A stretch of DNA of 64,000 bases, from the NCBI GenBank assembly GCA_001673575.1, contig LZME01000023.1, positions 1-64,000 on the forward strand. Reading direction: 5' to 3'. Shown one piece after another: positions 29,354-37,769 of the stretch; position 1 is the first letter of the stretch; every line of letters begins with the position of its first letter. A program made the position numbers and the translations under genes. A model generated the notes under the pieces. It made no database searches and was not told where the DNA came from. It saw only the letters and a program-made list of their open reading frames with translations. The stretch comes from Mycolicibacter heraklionensis. GTDB lineage: Bacteria > Actinomycetota > Actinomycetes > Mycobacteriales > Mycobacteriaceae.

Positions 29354-29389
29354 ATGACTGATCTCCGGGCAGCCGGCGTGCGATGTTGA
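29354..29389 (+). CDS. Possible 11-codon leaderless ORF ahead of rsbW
   Basis: ATG 29354 follows the GGGTAC hexamer by exactly 9 bases, the same distance as in other SigF-type genes here. It encodes MTDLRAAGVRC and stops at 29389, about 106 bases before rsbW. It may be a leader peptide, or chance. Confidence 0.25.
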   Translation: MTDLRAAGVRC

Positions 29390-29495
29390 CGGTGTCGGCT
29401 GAACGCGAAATGCGCGAGGGTGCCTGCAAGCGAGGGTGGTGAGCAGTCGATTGACACGCAGCAGTAGTCTCGGTCCGATTTCGCCGGGAGGCCTC

Positions 29496-29933
29496 ATGAC
29501 CGACATTGACAGTGACCGGGCTCAGCGATCGTGCAGCGAACGCGCCGTCGAACTGCGGGTTACCCCCCGGCTGGAAAGCCTGGCGGTGGTGCGCATGTTG
29601 GTCGGTGCGATCGCAACCTACGAGGATCTTGACGTCGACACCGTCGCTGACCTGCGGCTGGCGATCGATGAGCTGTGCACGCAGCTGATCCGCAGCGCCG
29701 CGCCCGGCGCGATGCTCACTGTCGTCATCGACCCGCACGACGATCACGTGACGATCCAGGCATCGGCGGCCGGAGACGGGGCCGGCGTGCTGACCCCGGG
29801 AAGTTTCAGCTGGCACGTGCTCACTTCGCTGGTCGACGACGTCGAGACGTTCCGCGACGGGCACGAATCCAACGGCGCGGGTGAGGTATTCGGGGTCACG
29901 CTGACGACCCGCCGGGCGGATTCCGGGAGGTGA
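29496..29933 (+). CDS. rsbW: Anti-sigma F factor RsbW (UsfX)
   Basis: 145 residues, the same as M. tuberculosis Rv3287c. GHKL/HATPase-type anti-sigma factor that binds SigF and is released by STAS anti-anti-sigma proteins. Visible: DLRLAIDELCTQLI (N-box-like helix), then IDPHDDHVTIQASAAGD and a C-terminal GHESNGAGEVFGVTLTTRR. Catalytic kinase motifs are weak, as in other mycobacterial UsfX. GGGAGG ends 4 bases before ATG 29496. Its stop overlaps the sigF start (GTGA). Confidence 0.93.
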   Translation: MTDIDSDRAQRSCSERAVELRVTPRLESLAVVRMLVGAIATYEDLDVDTVADLRLAIDELCTQLIRSAAPGAMLTVVIDPHDDHVTIQASAAGDGAGVLTPGSFSWHVLTSLVDDVETFRDGHESNGAGEVFGVTLTTRRADSGR

Positions 29934-30718
29934 CTCCGCGTGCCGCCGGCAGCGGCTCACAGTCTGGATCGGAGTACGCCGACGTCGGCGATATGTTTCG
30001 TGAGCTCGCCCAATACGATGCCGACTCACCCGACTTCCGCAACCGTAAGGACAAGATCGTCGAGCGGTGCCTGCCGCTGGCCGACCACATCGCCCGCCGG
30101 TTCGAAGGCCGCGGGGAGTTACGGGACGACCTGGTACAAGTAGCTCGGGTGGGTCTGGTCAACGCGGTGACACGCTTCGACGTCGAGACCGGCTCGGATT
30201 TCGTCTCCTTCGCGGTTCCGACGATCATGGGCGAGGTCCGCCGCCACTTCCGCGACAACAGCTGGTCGGTCAAGGTTCCCCGCCGGCTGAAAGAGTTGCA
30301 CCTTCGGTTGGGTGTGGCCACCGCCGAACTGTCGCAACGCCTGGGACGGGCGCCGACCGCCTCCGAGCTCGCGGCCGAACTTGAGTTGAGCCGCGACGAG
30401 GTGGTTGAAGGACTGGTCGCCGGCAGCTCGTACAACACGCTGTCGATTGACGGCGGCGGTAGCTCGGACGAAGATGACGTCCGTTCGATCGCTGACACCC
30501 TCGGTGAGGTTGACGCCCGGATGGACCGCATCGAGGATCGAGAGGCGTTGCGGCCCTTGCTCGATGCCCTTCCAGAACGCGAACGTACCGTGCTGGTGCT
30601 GCGGTTCTTCGAGTCGATGACCCAGACCCAGATCGCCGAGCGCGTCGGCATCTCCCAGATGCACGTATCGCGCTTGCTGGCCAAATCGCTGGCGAAGCTG
30701 CGCGATCAGCTGCAGTAG
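29930..30718 (+). CDS. sigF: RNA polymerase sigma factor SigF
   Basis: 262 residues. Group 3 sigma factor with regions 2, 3 and 4: LPLADHIARRFEGRGELRDDLVQVARVGLV, FVSFAVPTIMGEVRRHFRDN, VKVPRRLKELHLRLG, and region 4 with LPERERTVLVLRFFESMTQTQIAERVGISQMHVSRLLAKSLAKL. Nearly identical in its core to M. tuberculosis SigF (261 residues). It directs transcription from GTTT-N15-17-GGGTA promoters, many of which lie downstream in this window. GTG 29930 overlaps rsbW; the convergent neighbour ends 6 bases away. Confidence 0.97.
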   Translation: MTPRAAGSGSQSGSEYADVGDMFRELAQYDADSPDFRNRKDKIVERCLPLADHIARRFEGRGELRDDLVQVARVGLVNAVTRFDVETGSDFVSFAVPTIMGEVRRHFRDNSWSVKVPRRLKELHLRLGVATAELSQRLGRAPTASELAAELELSRDEVVEGLVAGSSYNTLSIDGGGSSDEDDVRSIADTLGEVDARMDRIEDREALRPLLDALPERERTVLVLRFFESMTQTQIAERVGISQMHVSRLLAKSLAKLRDQLQ

Positions 30719-30724
30719 CACGGC

Positions 30725-31180
30725 TCATCGCAGCCCGTAGATCTGCGACCACAACCGGCTGAGTTCGGCTTCGTGGGCATCGCCGAACATGTAGGCCGGT
30801 GAGGCGATCGGCAGCGCGCGCTCGACCCGGACCAGAACGGCTTCGCGACACGGAAACTGGGGTCCGTGGGTGTCAATGACCCACCGCCTTAGCCACTCGT
30901 AGACCTCGTCACCGGGCGGTCGCAACTGCGCGGTGCCCTTGAAGCGGTAGCCGCGCCGCTTGAGGAAGTCCACCACGTTGACCTCGATGCGCGGGTCGCG
31001 GCGCAGGTCGGCCGCCGTCGTCGGCGACGCCATGTGCATGAATGCCAGGTGCTCGTCGCCGTAGACCAGCAGGGATTCCTTGGGTGACAGGTTCGGCGAC
31101 CCGTCCTCGCAGACGGTGGCCACGAACGCCAGCTTTGCGCTCTCGACGATCTGACGCATGTCATGGTCGATGATGCACAC
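30725..31180 (-). CDS. Pyridoxamine 5'-phosphate oxidase-like flavin-binding protein
   Basis: 151 residues. FMN-binding split-barrel: AFVATVCEDGSPNLSPKESLLVYGDEHLAFMHMASPTTAADLRRDPRIEVNVVD in outline, then RGYRFKGTAQL. Members bind FMN, haem or F420; the substrate cannot be named. GTG 31180 has GAGG 7 bases upstream; ATG 31159 is the alternative. A SigF-type promoter lies 48 bases upstream. Converges on sigF. Confidence 0.85.
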   Translation of the reverse strand: MCIIDHDMRQIVESAKLAFVATVCEDGSPNLSPKESLLVYGDEHLAFMHMASPTTAADLRRDPRIEVNVVDFLKRRGYRFKGTAQLRPPGDEVYEWLRRWVIDTHGPQFPCREAVLVRVERALPIASPAYMFGDAHEAELSRLWSQIYGLR

Positions 31181-31227
31181 CGCTCACCTCGTCGCTTCGC
31201 AGCCGTCATTCACCGCCCAGCGGTCGG

Positions 31228-31252
31228 TTACCCGCCCTTGCGCCCGGTAAAC
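31228..31252 (-). promoter_or_regulatory. SigF-type promoter (PNPOx-like gene)
   Basis: Minus strand: GTTT (31252-31249), 15 bases, GGGTAA (31233-31228). Exact -35 and -10 core. It lies in the short gap between the Rieske oxidoreductase and the PNPOx-like gene. Confidence 0.75.
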
Positions 31253-31267
31253 GGCGTCCGCGGCTGT

Positions 31268-32773
31268 TCAGCTGCCGGCGGCCAGGCCGCGGGTGGCCGG
31301 GCCTTCCAGAAGGGTCCCGTCGGGGGCGAAGCGCGACCCGTGTAGCGGGCACTCCCAGGCCCGGTCGGCATCGTTCCAGGTGACGATGCCACCCAGGTGG
31401 GGGCAGACCGGGGAGAGGCGGTGTTCTACGCCGTCCCCCCGACACTGGGCCTGCAGGTGCCACGGAGGTCCGCTGACCACGCCGGCGTCGGTGCCCAGAC
31501 ATTGCTGGCCGATGTGGGCCGTCGGCGTGATCCAGCCCTTCGCCAGGTTGACGCCGACCGCGAGGTTGGCTGCCAGGGCCGTCGGCAGGCCCCGTAGCTC
31601 GCTGGTTCTCCAGCTGGCGAACGCCCGGTCCCAATTCGGTCGCTCGCCGATCAGCCGGCCCGACAGCGCCAGTGCGGCGGCCGCCCCGTTGGTCATGCCC
31701 CATTTGTTGAACCCGGTTGCCACGTAGATGGTTTCGTTCTCCGGAAGGATGGGGCCGACGTAGGGCAGCTCGTCGACGGGCGCGTAGTCCTGTGCTGACC
31801 ACAGGTGCGTGCGCGTAGCGCCCGGGTAATGCCTGACCGCCCATGACTCGAGTTCGGCCAGCGCATCCATCGGGTGCTTTTCGCGGCCGACGGTGTGGCC
31901 CGCCCCGCCGACCAGGAGCAGTTCTGAGCCGTTGACCGGGGCGTAGCGCAGCGATCGCGTCGGTGCATCGGTGGAGATCATCATGGGCCGGGTGACCTCC
32001 CCGGGCACGTCGAACGCCATGCAGTATGACCGGCTGGGTTTGACGCGGGCAAAGTATCCGCCGCGGTCCAAGATTGGGATTCCGGTGGCCAGCACCAGTT
32101 GGGAGGCCTGCAATTCGGCGTGCCGGTGCGGGCCGTCGACTTCCAGCCGAAGTCCGTGACGGCTGCTGGAAACCCGCTGTACCCGCGTGTGTTCCAGCAG
32201 TTGTCCGCCGGTGGCGAGCAATTCGCCGCGCAGCGCGTCCAGAAACGGCATCGGGTCGAACTGCGCCTGTTCGGGCAGCCGGACACCGCCGTGGTAGGAG
32301 AATGGCACGTCGGCGTGCGGCTCCCACGTCGCCCGCAGTCCCAGCGCGCGGCAGGCCTCGAACTCGGCGCGTGCCGCCGCCACCCCACGCTCGGACTGGG
32401 CGAAACTGTAGGCGTCCTCGCGCTGGACCGGCACCCCGGCGGCCGCACAGAACGACAGCAGCCAGTCCTGTCCGGCGCGGTTGCCGTCCAGGTACGCAGC
32501 GGCCAGGCTTTTGCCCTGCTTCGCCGCGATTGTCGACAGCTGGGTGGCCTGCAGCAAGCTGATCTTGGCGGTGGTGTTCCCGGTCGCGCAGGCTCCGACC
32601 GTCCGCGCCTCCAGCACCAGCACTTGGCGGCCTGCGCGGGCCAGCAGCACCGCGGTCATCAGACCGGTGATACCGGTGCCGGCCACCACCACGTCGGCGA
32701 CACCGGGCAGATCTTCGGCGGTGCCCGAAGCAGGCGATGTTGCGATCCGGTCGGCGAGCCACAACGAGGTCAT
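31268..32773 (-). CDS. FAD-dependent oxidoreductase with C-terminal Rieske 2Fe-2S domain
   Basis: 501 residues. DAO-type FAD domain: VVVAGTGITGLMTAVLLARAG at about residues 28-48, VLEARTVGACATGNTTAK, and ATGFNKWGMTNGAAAALALSG. A Rieske domain occupies the last 80 residues, with CPHLGG and CPLHGSRF providing the two Cys-His pairs. Such fusions occur in soil and stress-related actinobacterial operons; the substrate is unknown. ATG 32773 begins 9 bases after a SigF-type -10, so the transcript should be leaderless. It is divergent from a zinc dehydrogenase with its own SigF-type promoter. Confidence 0.9.
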   Translation of the reverse strand: MTSLWLADRIATSPASGTAEDLPGVADVVVAGTGITGLMTAVLLARAGRQVLVLEARTVGACATGNTTAKISLLQATQLSTIAAKQGKSLAAAYLDGNRAGQDWLLSFCAAAGVPVQREDAYSFAQSERGVAAARAEFEACRALGLRATWEPHADVPFSYHGGVRLPEQAQFDPMPFLDALRGELLATGGQLLEHTRVQRVSSSRHGLRLEVDGPHRHAELQASQLVLATGIPILDRGGYFARVKPSRSYCMAFDVPGEVTRPMMISTDAPTRSLRYAPVNGSELLLVGGAGHTVGREKHPMDALAELESWAVRHYPGATRTHLWSAQDYAPVDELPYVGPILPENETIYVATGFNKWGMTNGAAAALALSGRLIGERPNWDRAFASWRTSELRGLPTALAANLAVGVNLAKGWITPTAHIGQQCLGTDAGVVSGPPWHLQAQCRGDGVEHRLSPVCPHLGGIVTWNDADRAWECPLHGSRFAPDGTLLEGPATRGLAAGS

Positions 32774-32782
32774 GGTCGATCA

Positions 32783-32807
32783 GTACCCCGCGGGGCGGTG
32801 GTGAAAC
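32783..32807 (-). promoter_or_regulatory. SigF-type promoter (Rieske oxidoreductase), leaderless spacing
   Basis: Minus strand: GTTT (32807-32804), 15 bases, GGGTAC (32788-32783). The start codon at 32773 begins after a 9-base gap. Confidence 0.78.
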
Positions 32808-32835
32808 GTGCGGGATTCGCCGGCATGGACAACGT

Positions 32836-32861
32836 GTTTGCGCTGCGGAGTGGGCGGGTAG
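32836..32861 (+). promoter_or_regulatory. SigF-type promoter (zinc dehydrogenase)
   Basis: GTTT (32836-32839), 16 bases, GGGTAG (32856-32861), 37 bases before ATG 32899. Divergent from the promoter at 32783-32807, with 28 bases between them. Confidence 0.75.
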
Positions 32862-32898
32862 CCCGGCGGTGTTCGCGCGACACGATGGAGGCGACCCG

Positions 32899-34077
32899 AT
32901 GCGGGCAGTCACATGGCAGGGCAAGCGCAAAGTCCAGGTCGACACCGTCCCCGACCCGGTGATCGAGAAGCCGACCGACGCGGTCATCGAAGTGACGACC
33001 ACCAATATCTGTGGATCCGATCTGCATCTCTACGAGGTGCTCGGTGCGTTCATGGACCCCGGTGACATCCTGGGGCACGAGCCGATCGGCATCGTGGCCG
33101 AGGTCGGACGCGAGGTCAACAACCTCAAACCCGGTGATCGAGTGGTCATCCCGTTCCAGATCGCTTGCGGTCATTGCTGTATGTGTCAACACGGCCTGCC
33201 GACCCAGTGCGACACCACCCGGGTCCGCGAGCAGGACACCGGAGCCGCACTGTTCGGTTACTCCAAGCTCTACGGCCAGGTTCCGGGGGCGCAGGCGCAA
33301 TACCTGCGGGTTCCCCAGGCGCAATACACCCACATCAAAGTTCCTGAGGGCCCGCCGGATTCGCGCTTCGTCTATCTGTCCGATGTGCTGCCGACCGCAA
33401 TGCAGGCGGTTGACTACGCGGCGATACCCGACGGCGGGTCGGTGACGGTGCTGGGACTCGGGCCGATCGGTGACATGGCGGCCCGGATCGCCACGCATCA
33501 GGGGGCCCGGGTGATCGGCGTGGATCTGGTGCCCGAGCGGCTGGGCCGGCTGGCCAGACGCGGGATCGAAATCGTCGATCTGCGTGAGGTGTCCGACCTT
33601 GGTGAGGTGATACGCGACCGCACCGACGGCCGCGGGACCGATGCGGTGATCGATGCCGTCGGCATGGAGGCGCACGGCTCCGGCGGCGCCAAGGCCGTCC
33701 AGCAGCTCAGCTCGCTGCTGCCGGACGCCGTGGCTGGACCGTTGATCAGCAAGGCCGGCATCGACCGGCTTGCCGCGCTGTACGCCGCGATCGATATCGT
33801 GCGCCGCGGCGGCACCCTGTCGATCGTCGGTGTCTACGGTGGAAAGCTCGACCCGTTGCCGATGTTCACCTTGTTCGACAAGCAGATCACGCTGCGGATG
33901 GGCCAGGCCAACGTCAAGCCGCGGATCGAGTCGCTGATGCCGCTGCTGACCGACGACGACCCGCTGGGCGTCGAAACCTTTGCCACGCACGAACTGCCGC
34001 TGGAACAAGCGCCAGAGGCCTACGCGATGTTTCAGGAGAAGCGCGACGGCGCGGTGAAGATCACGCTCAAGCCGTGA
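32899..34077 (+). CDS. Zinc-dependent alcohol dehydrogenase (formaldehyde dehydrogenase-like)
   Basis: 392 residues. MDR superfamily with catalytic-zinc ligands in NICGSDLHLYE and GHEPIG, the structural-zinc Cys cluster CGHCCMCQHGLPTQC, and the NAD motif VLGLGPIGDMAARIA. The long form with an insertion after the zinc lobe resembles the glutathione-independent formaldehyde dehydrogenase and threonine-dehydrogenase-like group; the substrate is not determined. ATG 32899 has GGAGG 7 bases upstream. It ends one base from the convergent GH15 gene. Confidence 0.9.
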   Translation: MRAVTWQGKRKVQVDTVPDPVIEKPTDAVIEVTTTNICGSDLHLYEVLGAFMDPGDILGHEPIGIVAEVGREVNNLKPGDRVVIPFQIACGHCCMCQHGLPTQCDTTRVREQDTGAALFGYSKLYGQVPGAQAQYLRVPQAQYTHIKVPEGPPDSRFVYLSDVLPTAMQAVDYAAIPDGGSVTVLGLGPIGDMAARIATHQGARVIGVDLVPERLGRLARRGIEIVDLREVSDLGEVIRDRTDGRGTDAVIDAVGMEAHGSGGAKAVQQLSSLLPDAVAGPLISKAGIDRLAALYAAIDIVRRGGTLSIVGVYGGKLDPLPMFTLFDKQITLRMGQANVKPRIESLMPLLTDDDPLGVETFATHELPLEQAPEAYAMFQEKRDGAVKITLKP

Positions 34078-34078
34078 C

Positions 34079-35839
34079 TCAAGTCGTGTTAAGACCGGCC
34101 AACTGGTGTGCGGCCTCGAACAGCAGCGCGTGCGCGAAGGCCTGCGGCAGGTTGCCGCGCAACTGACGTTGGCTCACGTCATACTCCTCGGCGAGCAGGC
34201 CCGGAGGTCCGCATGCGGTGCGGCCCCGCTCGAACCATTGAAGCGCAGCAAGGTCATTGCCCTGTTGGTGATCGGCCAGCGCCATGACGAAGTTGCACAG
34301 CAGAAAGGCTCCCTCGGCCTCGCCGAGGCCGCGCTGGTCGGGCCGGTAGCGGTAGACGAATCCGTCTTGGGTGAGGTCCCGGCGCACGGCGGCCAGGGTC
34401 GCCAGGGTGCGGGCATCATCGGCCGCGACGGCTCCGCGCAGGCCGGGCAGCAACAGCGCGGCGTCGATCCCGGAGTCATCGGGTGCGCGTTGCCATCTGC
34501 CGTCTCGGTGCAGACAATCGCTGCTGGTGTCGCTGACCAGTTTGTCGGCCAGCCGCTGCCACTGGGCACCTTCGGCCAGCGACGCCACGCCGGCGATTCG
34601 GCGCAGCCCGGCCGCGCACATCAGCCGGGAATGGGCCCAGCGTTGGTTGTCGAGTTCCCAAATGCCGGCATCTGGTTCGGCGCAACGTTTTTCGATCGCA
34701 TCCACCAGGGTTTGCACCGCGCCCCAATGGGTGCCGTCCAACCGGTCAAGTCGGCCGGCGGCGGCCAGCAACAACAGCGCCTCCCCGAAGGTGTCGAGTT
34801 GGAACTGCCCGCCCACCCAGTTTCCGGTTTTGGCCGACGCGCCCGGGTACCCGGGCAGCGACAGGTCGTGTTCGGGCGGCGGCATCGTCGCGTCGACGCA
34901 GTACGCCGGCCGCAGGTCAGGTCCGTCGGCCAGCACCCGTTCGGTGACGAACCGGACGGCGTCATCGAGCAGCGGATGCGGGCCGGCAGCGGCGATCGCC
35001 TGTCCGGTGTAGCACTGGTCGCGAATCCAGCAGTAGCGATAGTCGTAGTTGCGCCCTTCTTTGGCCCGTTCCGGCAGCGACATCGTCGCCGCCGCGACCA
35101 TGCCACCGCCGGTGCTGGTCAGGCCGCGCAGTACCGCATAGGCCAGTTGTGCATCGATATCGGCCAGCGTGCCGGTGACCTCGGGAACAGCTTGCTTCCA
35201 AGCATTTTCGGTTCCATCCCAGGCCGTTTCCGCGCCCACAGGCTGGTCCGGCAGCTCGTGATCGGACAACTCCAACACCAGATCGTGGTCGCTTCCCGGC
35301 GCGACGTCGAGCACCATGCGTAGCGATCCGTCGGCGGCGGGGCGGGCCGTGGCCCCGCCCGCCCACCGGAATCGGTGCGGCCCCGACCGTCCGGTCCAGA
35401 CGCCATCTTCGCAAGAGAGCCCCGACATGGCGGTGGCGCCGAAGCCGGCGCGAACGTCCAGTGCAACCTGCAAGCGCATCGGCCGATCGAGTGCGCGGAT
35501 GCGACGTAGCACCACTGCGGTGTGCATGTCCCCGGGGAAGGCCAGCGCCTCGCGGCACTCCACGATCCCATCGGTAGTGACCCAGCGGGAACGCCAGATC
35601 AGCGATCGGTCCTCGTATCGGCCGCCCCACACGTAGCGCAGCTCCGGGGTGACGGCATAGACCCCGGAGCCCCCGAGCAGCGAACTGAAGACCGCCGGAC
35701 TGTCCCAGCGGGGCAAACACATCCAGCCGAAATCGCCGCGCGGCCCGACCACGATCCCGCGTTCGCCATCGGCGATCAACGCATACTGGCGCAGCACCTG
35801 AGGCGGGAAGCGTTCAAGCAGCGGAGGTCCCTCGTCCAT
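34079..35839 (-). CDS. Glycoside hydrolase family 15 (trehalase/glucoamylase-like)
   Basis: 586 residues. N-terminal trehalase-like sandwich (GERGIVVGPRGDFGWMCLPRWDSP), then the GH15 (alpha/alpha)6 barrel with RNYDYRYCWIRDQ (general-acid/substrate loop), GNWVGGQFQLDTFGE, and a late LLAEEYDV motif that supplies the catalytic Glu. Mycobacterial homologues include the trehalase Rv2402. Likely trehalose or glucan breakdown in the cytosol. The start lies 9 bases after a GGGTAT, though without a good -35. No signal peptide. Confidence 0.9.
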   Translation of the reverse strand: MDEGPPLLERFPPQVLRQYALIADGERGIVVGPRGDFGWMCLPRWDSPAVFSSLLGGSGVYAVTPELRYVWGGRYEDRSLIWRSRWVTTDGIVECREALAFPGDMHTAVVLRRIRALDRPMRLQVALDVRAGFGATAMSGLSCEDGVWTGRSGPHRFRWAGGATARPAADGSLRMVLDVAPGSDHDLVLELSDHELPDQPVGAETAWDGTENAWKQAVPEVTGTLADIDAQLAYAVLRGLTSTGGGMVAAATMSLPERAKEGRNYDYRYCWIRDQCYTGQAIAAAGPHPLLDDAVRFVTERVLADGPDLRPAYCVDATMPPPEHDLSLPGYPGASAKTGNWVGGQFQLDTFGEALLLLAAAGRLDRLDGTHWGAVQTLVDAIEKRCAEPDAGIWELDNQRWAHSRLMCAAGLRRIAGVASLAEGAQWQRLADKLVSDTSSDCLHRDGRWQRAPDDSGIDAALLLPGLRGAVAADDARTLATLAAVRRDLTQDGFVYRYRPDQRGLGEAEGAFLLCNFVMALADHQQGNDLAALQWFERGRTACGPPGLLAEEYDVSQRQLRGNLPQAFAHALLFEAAHQLAGLNTT

Positions 35840-35848
35840 GGCAGATGC

Positions 35849-35872
35849 ATACCCGCCGCCGCGCGCGGGTAG
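35849..35872. promoter_or_regulatory. Divergent GGGTA-type -10 pair, poor -35s
   Basis: Minus-strand GGGTAT (35854-35849) ends 9 bases before the GH15 start at 35839. Plus-strand GGGTAG (35867-35872) ends 10 bases before ATG 35883. The spacing is that of leaderless SigF-type genes nearby, but neither has GTTT at 15-17 bases. Confidence 0.3.
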
Positions 35873-35882
35873 TCACCGATTC

Positions 35883-36995
35883 ATGAGCCTGCCCTGCGGC
35901 ATGCCGGTCCCCGTCGACTCGGTCGAGGTCGCCGCCTACTCGATTCCCACGGATTCGCCGGAATCCGACGGCACCGCAATGTGGGATTCCACCACGATAG
36001 TGCTGGTAAGGGTGCACGCCGCCGGACATATCGGCACCGGCTACAGCTACGCCGGCACCGCGGCGGCCACGGTGGTGCGTGACGAGCTGACCGAGGTCGT
36101 CACCGGTGGCGACGCCACGGTGCCGCCGGCACGCTGGGCCGACATGGTGCACGCGGTGCGTAACCTGGGCCGGCCCGGAGTGGTGGCCGAGGCGATCGCC
36201 GCCGTCGACGTCGCGATATGGGACCTGCGGGCCCGACTGCTCGACGAACCGTTGGCGGTCGCGTTGGGAGCGGTGCACGAGGTCACCCCGATCTACGGCA
36301 GCGGGGGCTTCACCTCGTATGACGACAACAGCTTGTGCCGCCAGCTCGGCGGATGGGTCGAGGAGGGCATCGGCCGGGTCAAGATGAAAGTCGGCCGCGA
36401 CCCCGCCGTCGATGCCGCACGTGTGGCGGCGGCCCGCCGCGCGATCGGCACTCACACCGAGTTGTTCGTCGACGCCAACGGCGCCTACCAGCGCAAGCAG
36501 GCGCTGGGCTGGGCTGGGCGCTTCGCTGAGCAGCAGGTGAGCTGGTTCGAGGAACCAGTCAGCTCCGACGACCTCGAAGGCTTGCGCCTGCTGCGCGACC
36601 GCAGCCCGGCGGGCATGGATATCGCCGCTGGCGAATACGGCTATGACGTTCCCTATTACCAGCGCATGCTCGATGCTGGTGCCGTCGACTGTCTGCAGGC
36701 CGACGTCACCCGCTGCTTGGGCATCACCGGAGTGCTCAAAGTGGGTGCGTTGTGCGATGCCCGGGGTTTGGATCTGTCATTGCACTGTGCGCCGCAGATC
36801 AGCGCGCACGTCGGTACCGCACTGTGGCATCTGCGTCATCTGGAGTATTTCCACGATCATGTGCGGATCGAGCACATGGCCTTCGACGGTGTTCTGCTCC
36901 CGCAACCGGGCGGCGTGCTGCGTCCCGACCGCAGCTGTGCCGGTCACGGGTTGACGGTCAAAGCGACTGACCTGGAACACTTTCGGGTGGCCTGA
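35883..36995 (+). CDS. Enolase-superfamily dehydratase/racemase (mandelate racemase type)
   Basis: 370 residues. Capping domain, then a TIM barrel with KMKVGRD (catalytic Lys pair), metal ligands in LFVDANGAY, WFEEPV and AAGEYGYD, and a late His in LSLHCAPQISAH. This is the mandelate racemase/sugar-acid dehydratase branch; the substrate is unknown. ATG 35883 is preferred on promoter spacing and because residues encoded from ATG 35838 (which has GGAGG upstream) look unrelated; the longer form overlaps the GH15 start. Its 3' end overlaps the cutinase gene by 38 bases, tail to tail. Confidence 0.88.
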   Translation: MSLPCGMPVPVDSVEVAAYSIPTDSPESDGTAMWDSTTIVLVRVHAAGHIGTGYSYAGTAAATVVRDELTEVVTGGDATVPPARWADMVHAVRNLGRPGVVAEAIAAVDVAIWDLRARLLDEPLAVALGAVHEVTPIYGSGGFTSYDDNSLCRQLGGWVEEGIGRVKMKVGRDPAVDAARVAAARRAIGTHTELFVDANGAYQRKQALGWAGRFAEQQVSWFEEPVSSDDLEGLRLLRDRSPAGMDIAAGEYGYDVPYYQRMLDAGAVDCLQADVTRCLGITGVLKVGALCDARGLDLSLHCAPQISAHVGTALWHLRHLEYFHDHVRIEHMAFDGVLLPQPGGVLRPDRSCAGHGLTVKATDLEHFRVA

Positions 36996-37632
36996 GGTGT
37001 TCGACGGCGAAGTCCGCCGCTTGCGCGGTCATGCCGTTTGCCGCGTACGCGGCGTGCGCGGCGCCGTCGCCGCCCACCGAGCAGACCGGATCGCCGGGCG
37101 CGCACAGGTCGATCGTCTTGGCTGCATAGCCCGGCCCGACCGTCACCGGCGGCGCGCCGATGGAGTTCAGGAACGCCGCCGACGGCTTCCCCAGCAGCGC
37201 CACGGCGGCGACGTGCCCGGCCGCCTCGGGCGGTAGCGCCGCCCCGAGCCCGCCGGCCGCCGGCTCGGTGACATACCCCATCAGCGCGGCGCCGCGGGAG
37301 TATCCGCCGAGGACCATCTGGGTGCTCGGACATCCGGCTGCCATATCGCGGATGTGGCCGGCCGCATCGGTGACACCGGCGGCGGACGGGCCGAATTCGG
37401 GTACCGCCGGAAAGTTGACCGGGTAGACATCCACATTGCGACCCCAGGTGCGCCACCGTAGTGCGTCGATGAACTGCTGGCCGATCCATCCGACGCCTGG
37501 GGCCTCGCCGGTGCCGCGGGCGAACACCACCTGAACGTCGGGGCAGCCGGTGGCGCCCGCGTCGCCGCCGGCGGGCGAACACAGCAGCGTCCACCCAGAC
37601 AGGGTCACCGCGGTGAGGATCCGAGTAATCAC
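36958..37632 (-). CDS. Secreted cutinase-family esterase (1)
   Basis: About 224 residues. Signal peptide (ILTAVTLSGWTLLCSPAGG), then the cutinase fold: CPDVQVVFARGTGE, nucleophile GGYSRGA, and LCAPGDPVC with the catalytic Asp and a His in AAHAAY further on. Extracellular lipid or polyester hydrolase. The start is placed at GTG 37632, because the upstream in-frame GTG 37653 lies within the -10 of an excellent SigF-type promoter. A second cutinase is at 46730. Confidence 0.9.
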   Translation of the reverse strand: MITRILTAVTLSGWTLLCSPAGGDAGATGCPDVQVVFARGTGEAPGVGWIGQQFIDALRWRTWGRNVDVYPVNFPAVPEFGPSAAGVTDAAGHIRDMAAGCPSTQMVLGGYSRGAALMGYVTEPAAGGLGAALPPEAAGHVAAVALLGKPSAAFLNSIGAPPVTVGPGYAAKTIDLCAPGDPVCSVGGDGAAHAAYAANGMTAQAADFAVEHLRPPESVPGQSL

Positions 37633-37645
37633 AGCACTTCGTCCG

Positions 37646-37671
37646 ATACCCACTACAACCGGCGAGCAAAC
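37646..37671 (-). promoter_or_regulatory. SigF-type promoter (cutinase 1), best match in the window
   Basis: Minus strand: GGTTT (37672-37668), 16 bases, GGGTAT (37651-37646), an exact match to the mycobacterial SigF consensus. It fixes the cutinase start at 37632. Confidence 0.82.
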
Positions 37672-37769
37672 CGTGGTTTAGCGCGGGCGAAAACGGCAAG
37701 CCTAGTTCGGTGCCGTCGTCGACGGAACATGTGACAAACATGAGTTGAAGGATTGAAGGGGAGAAACCA

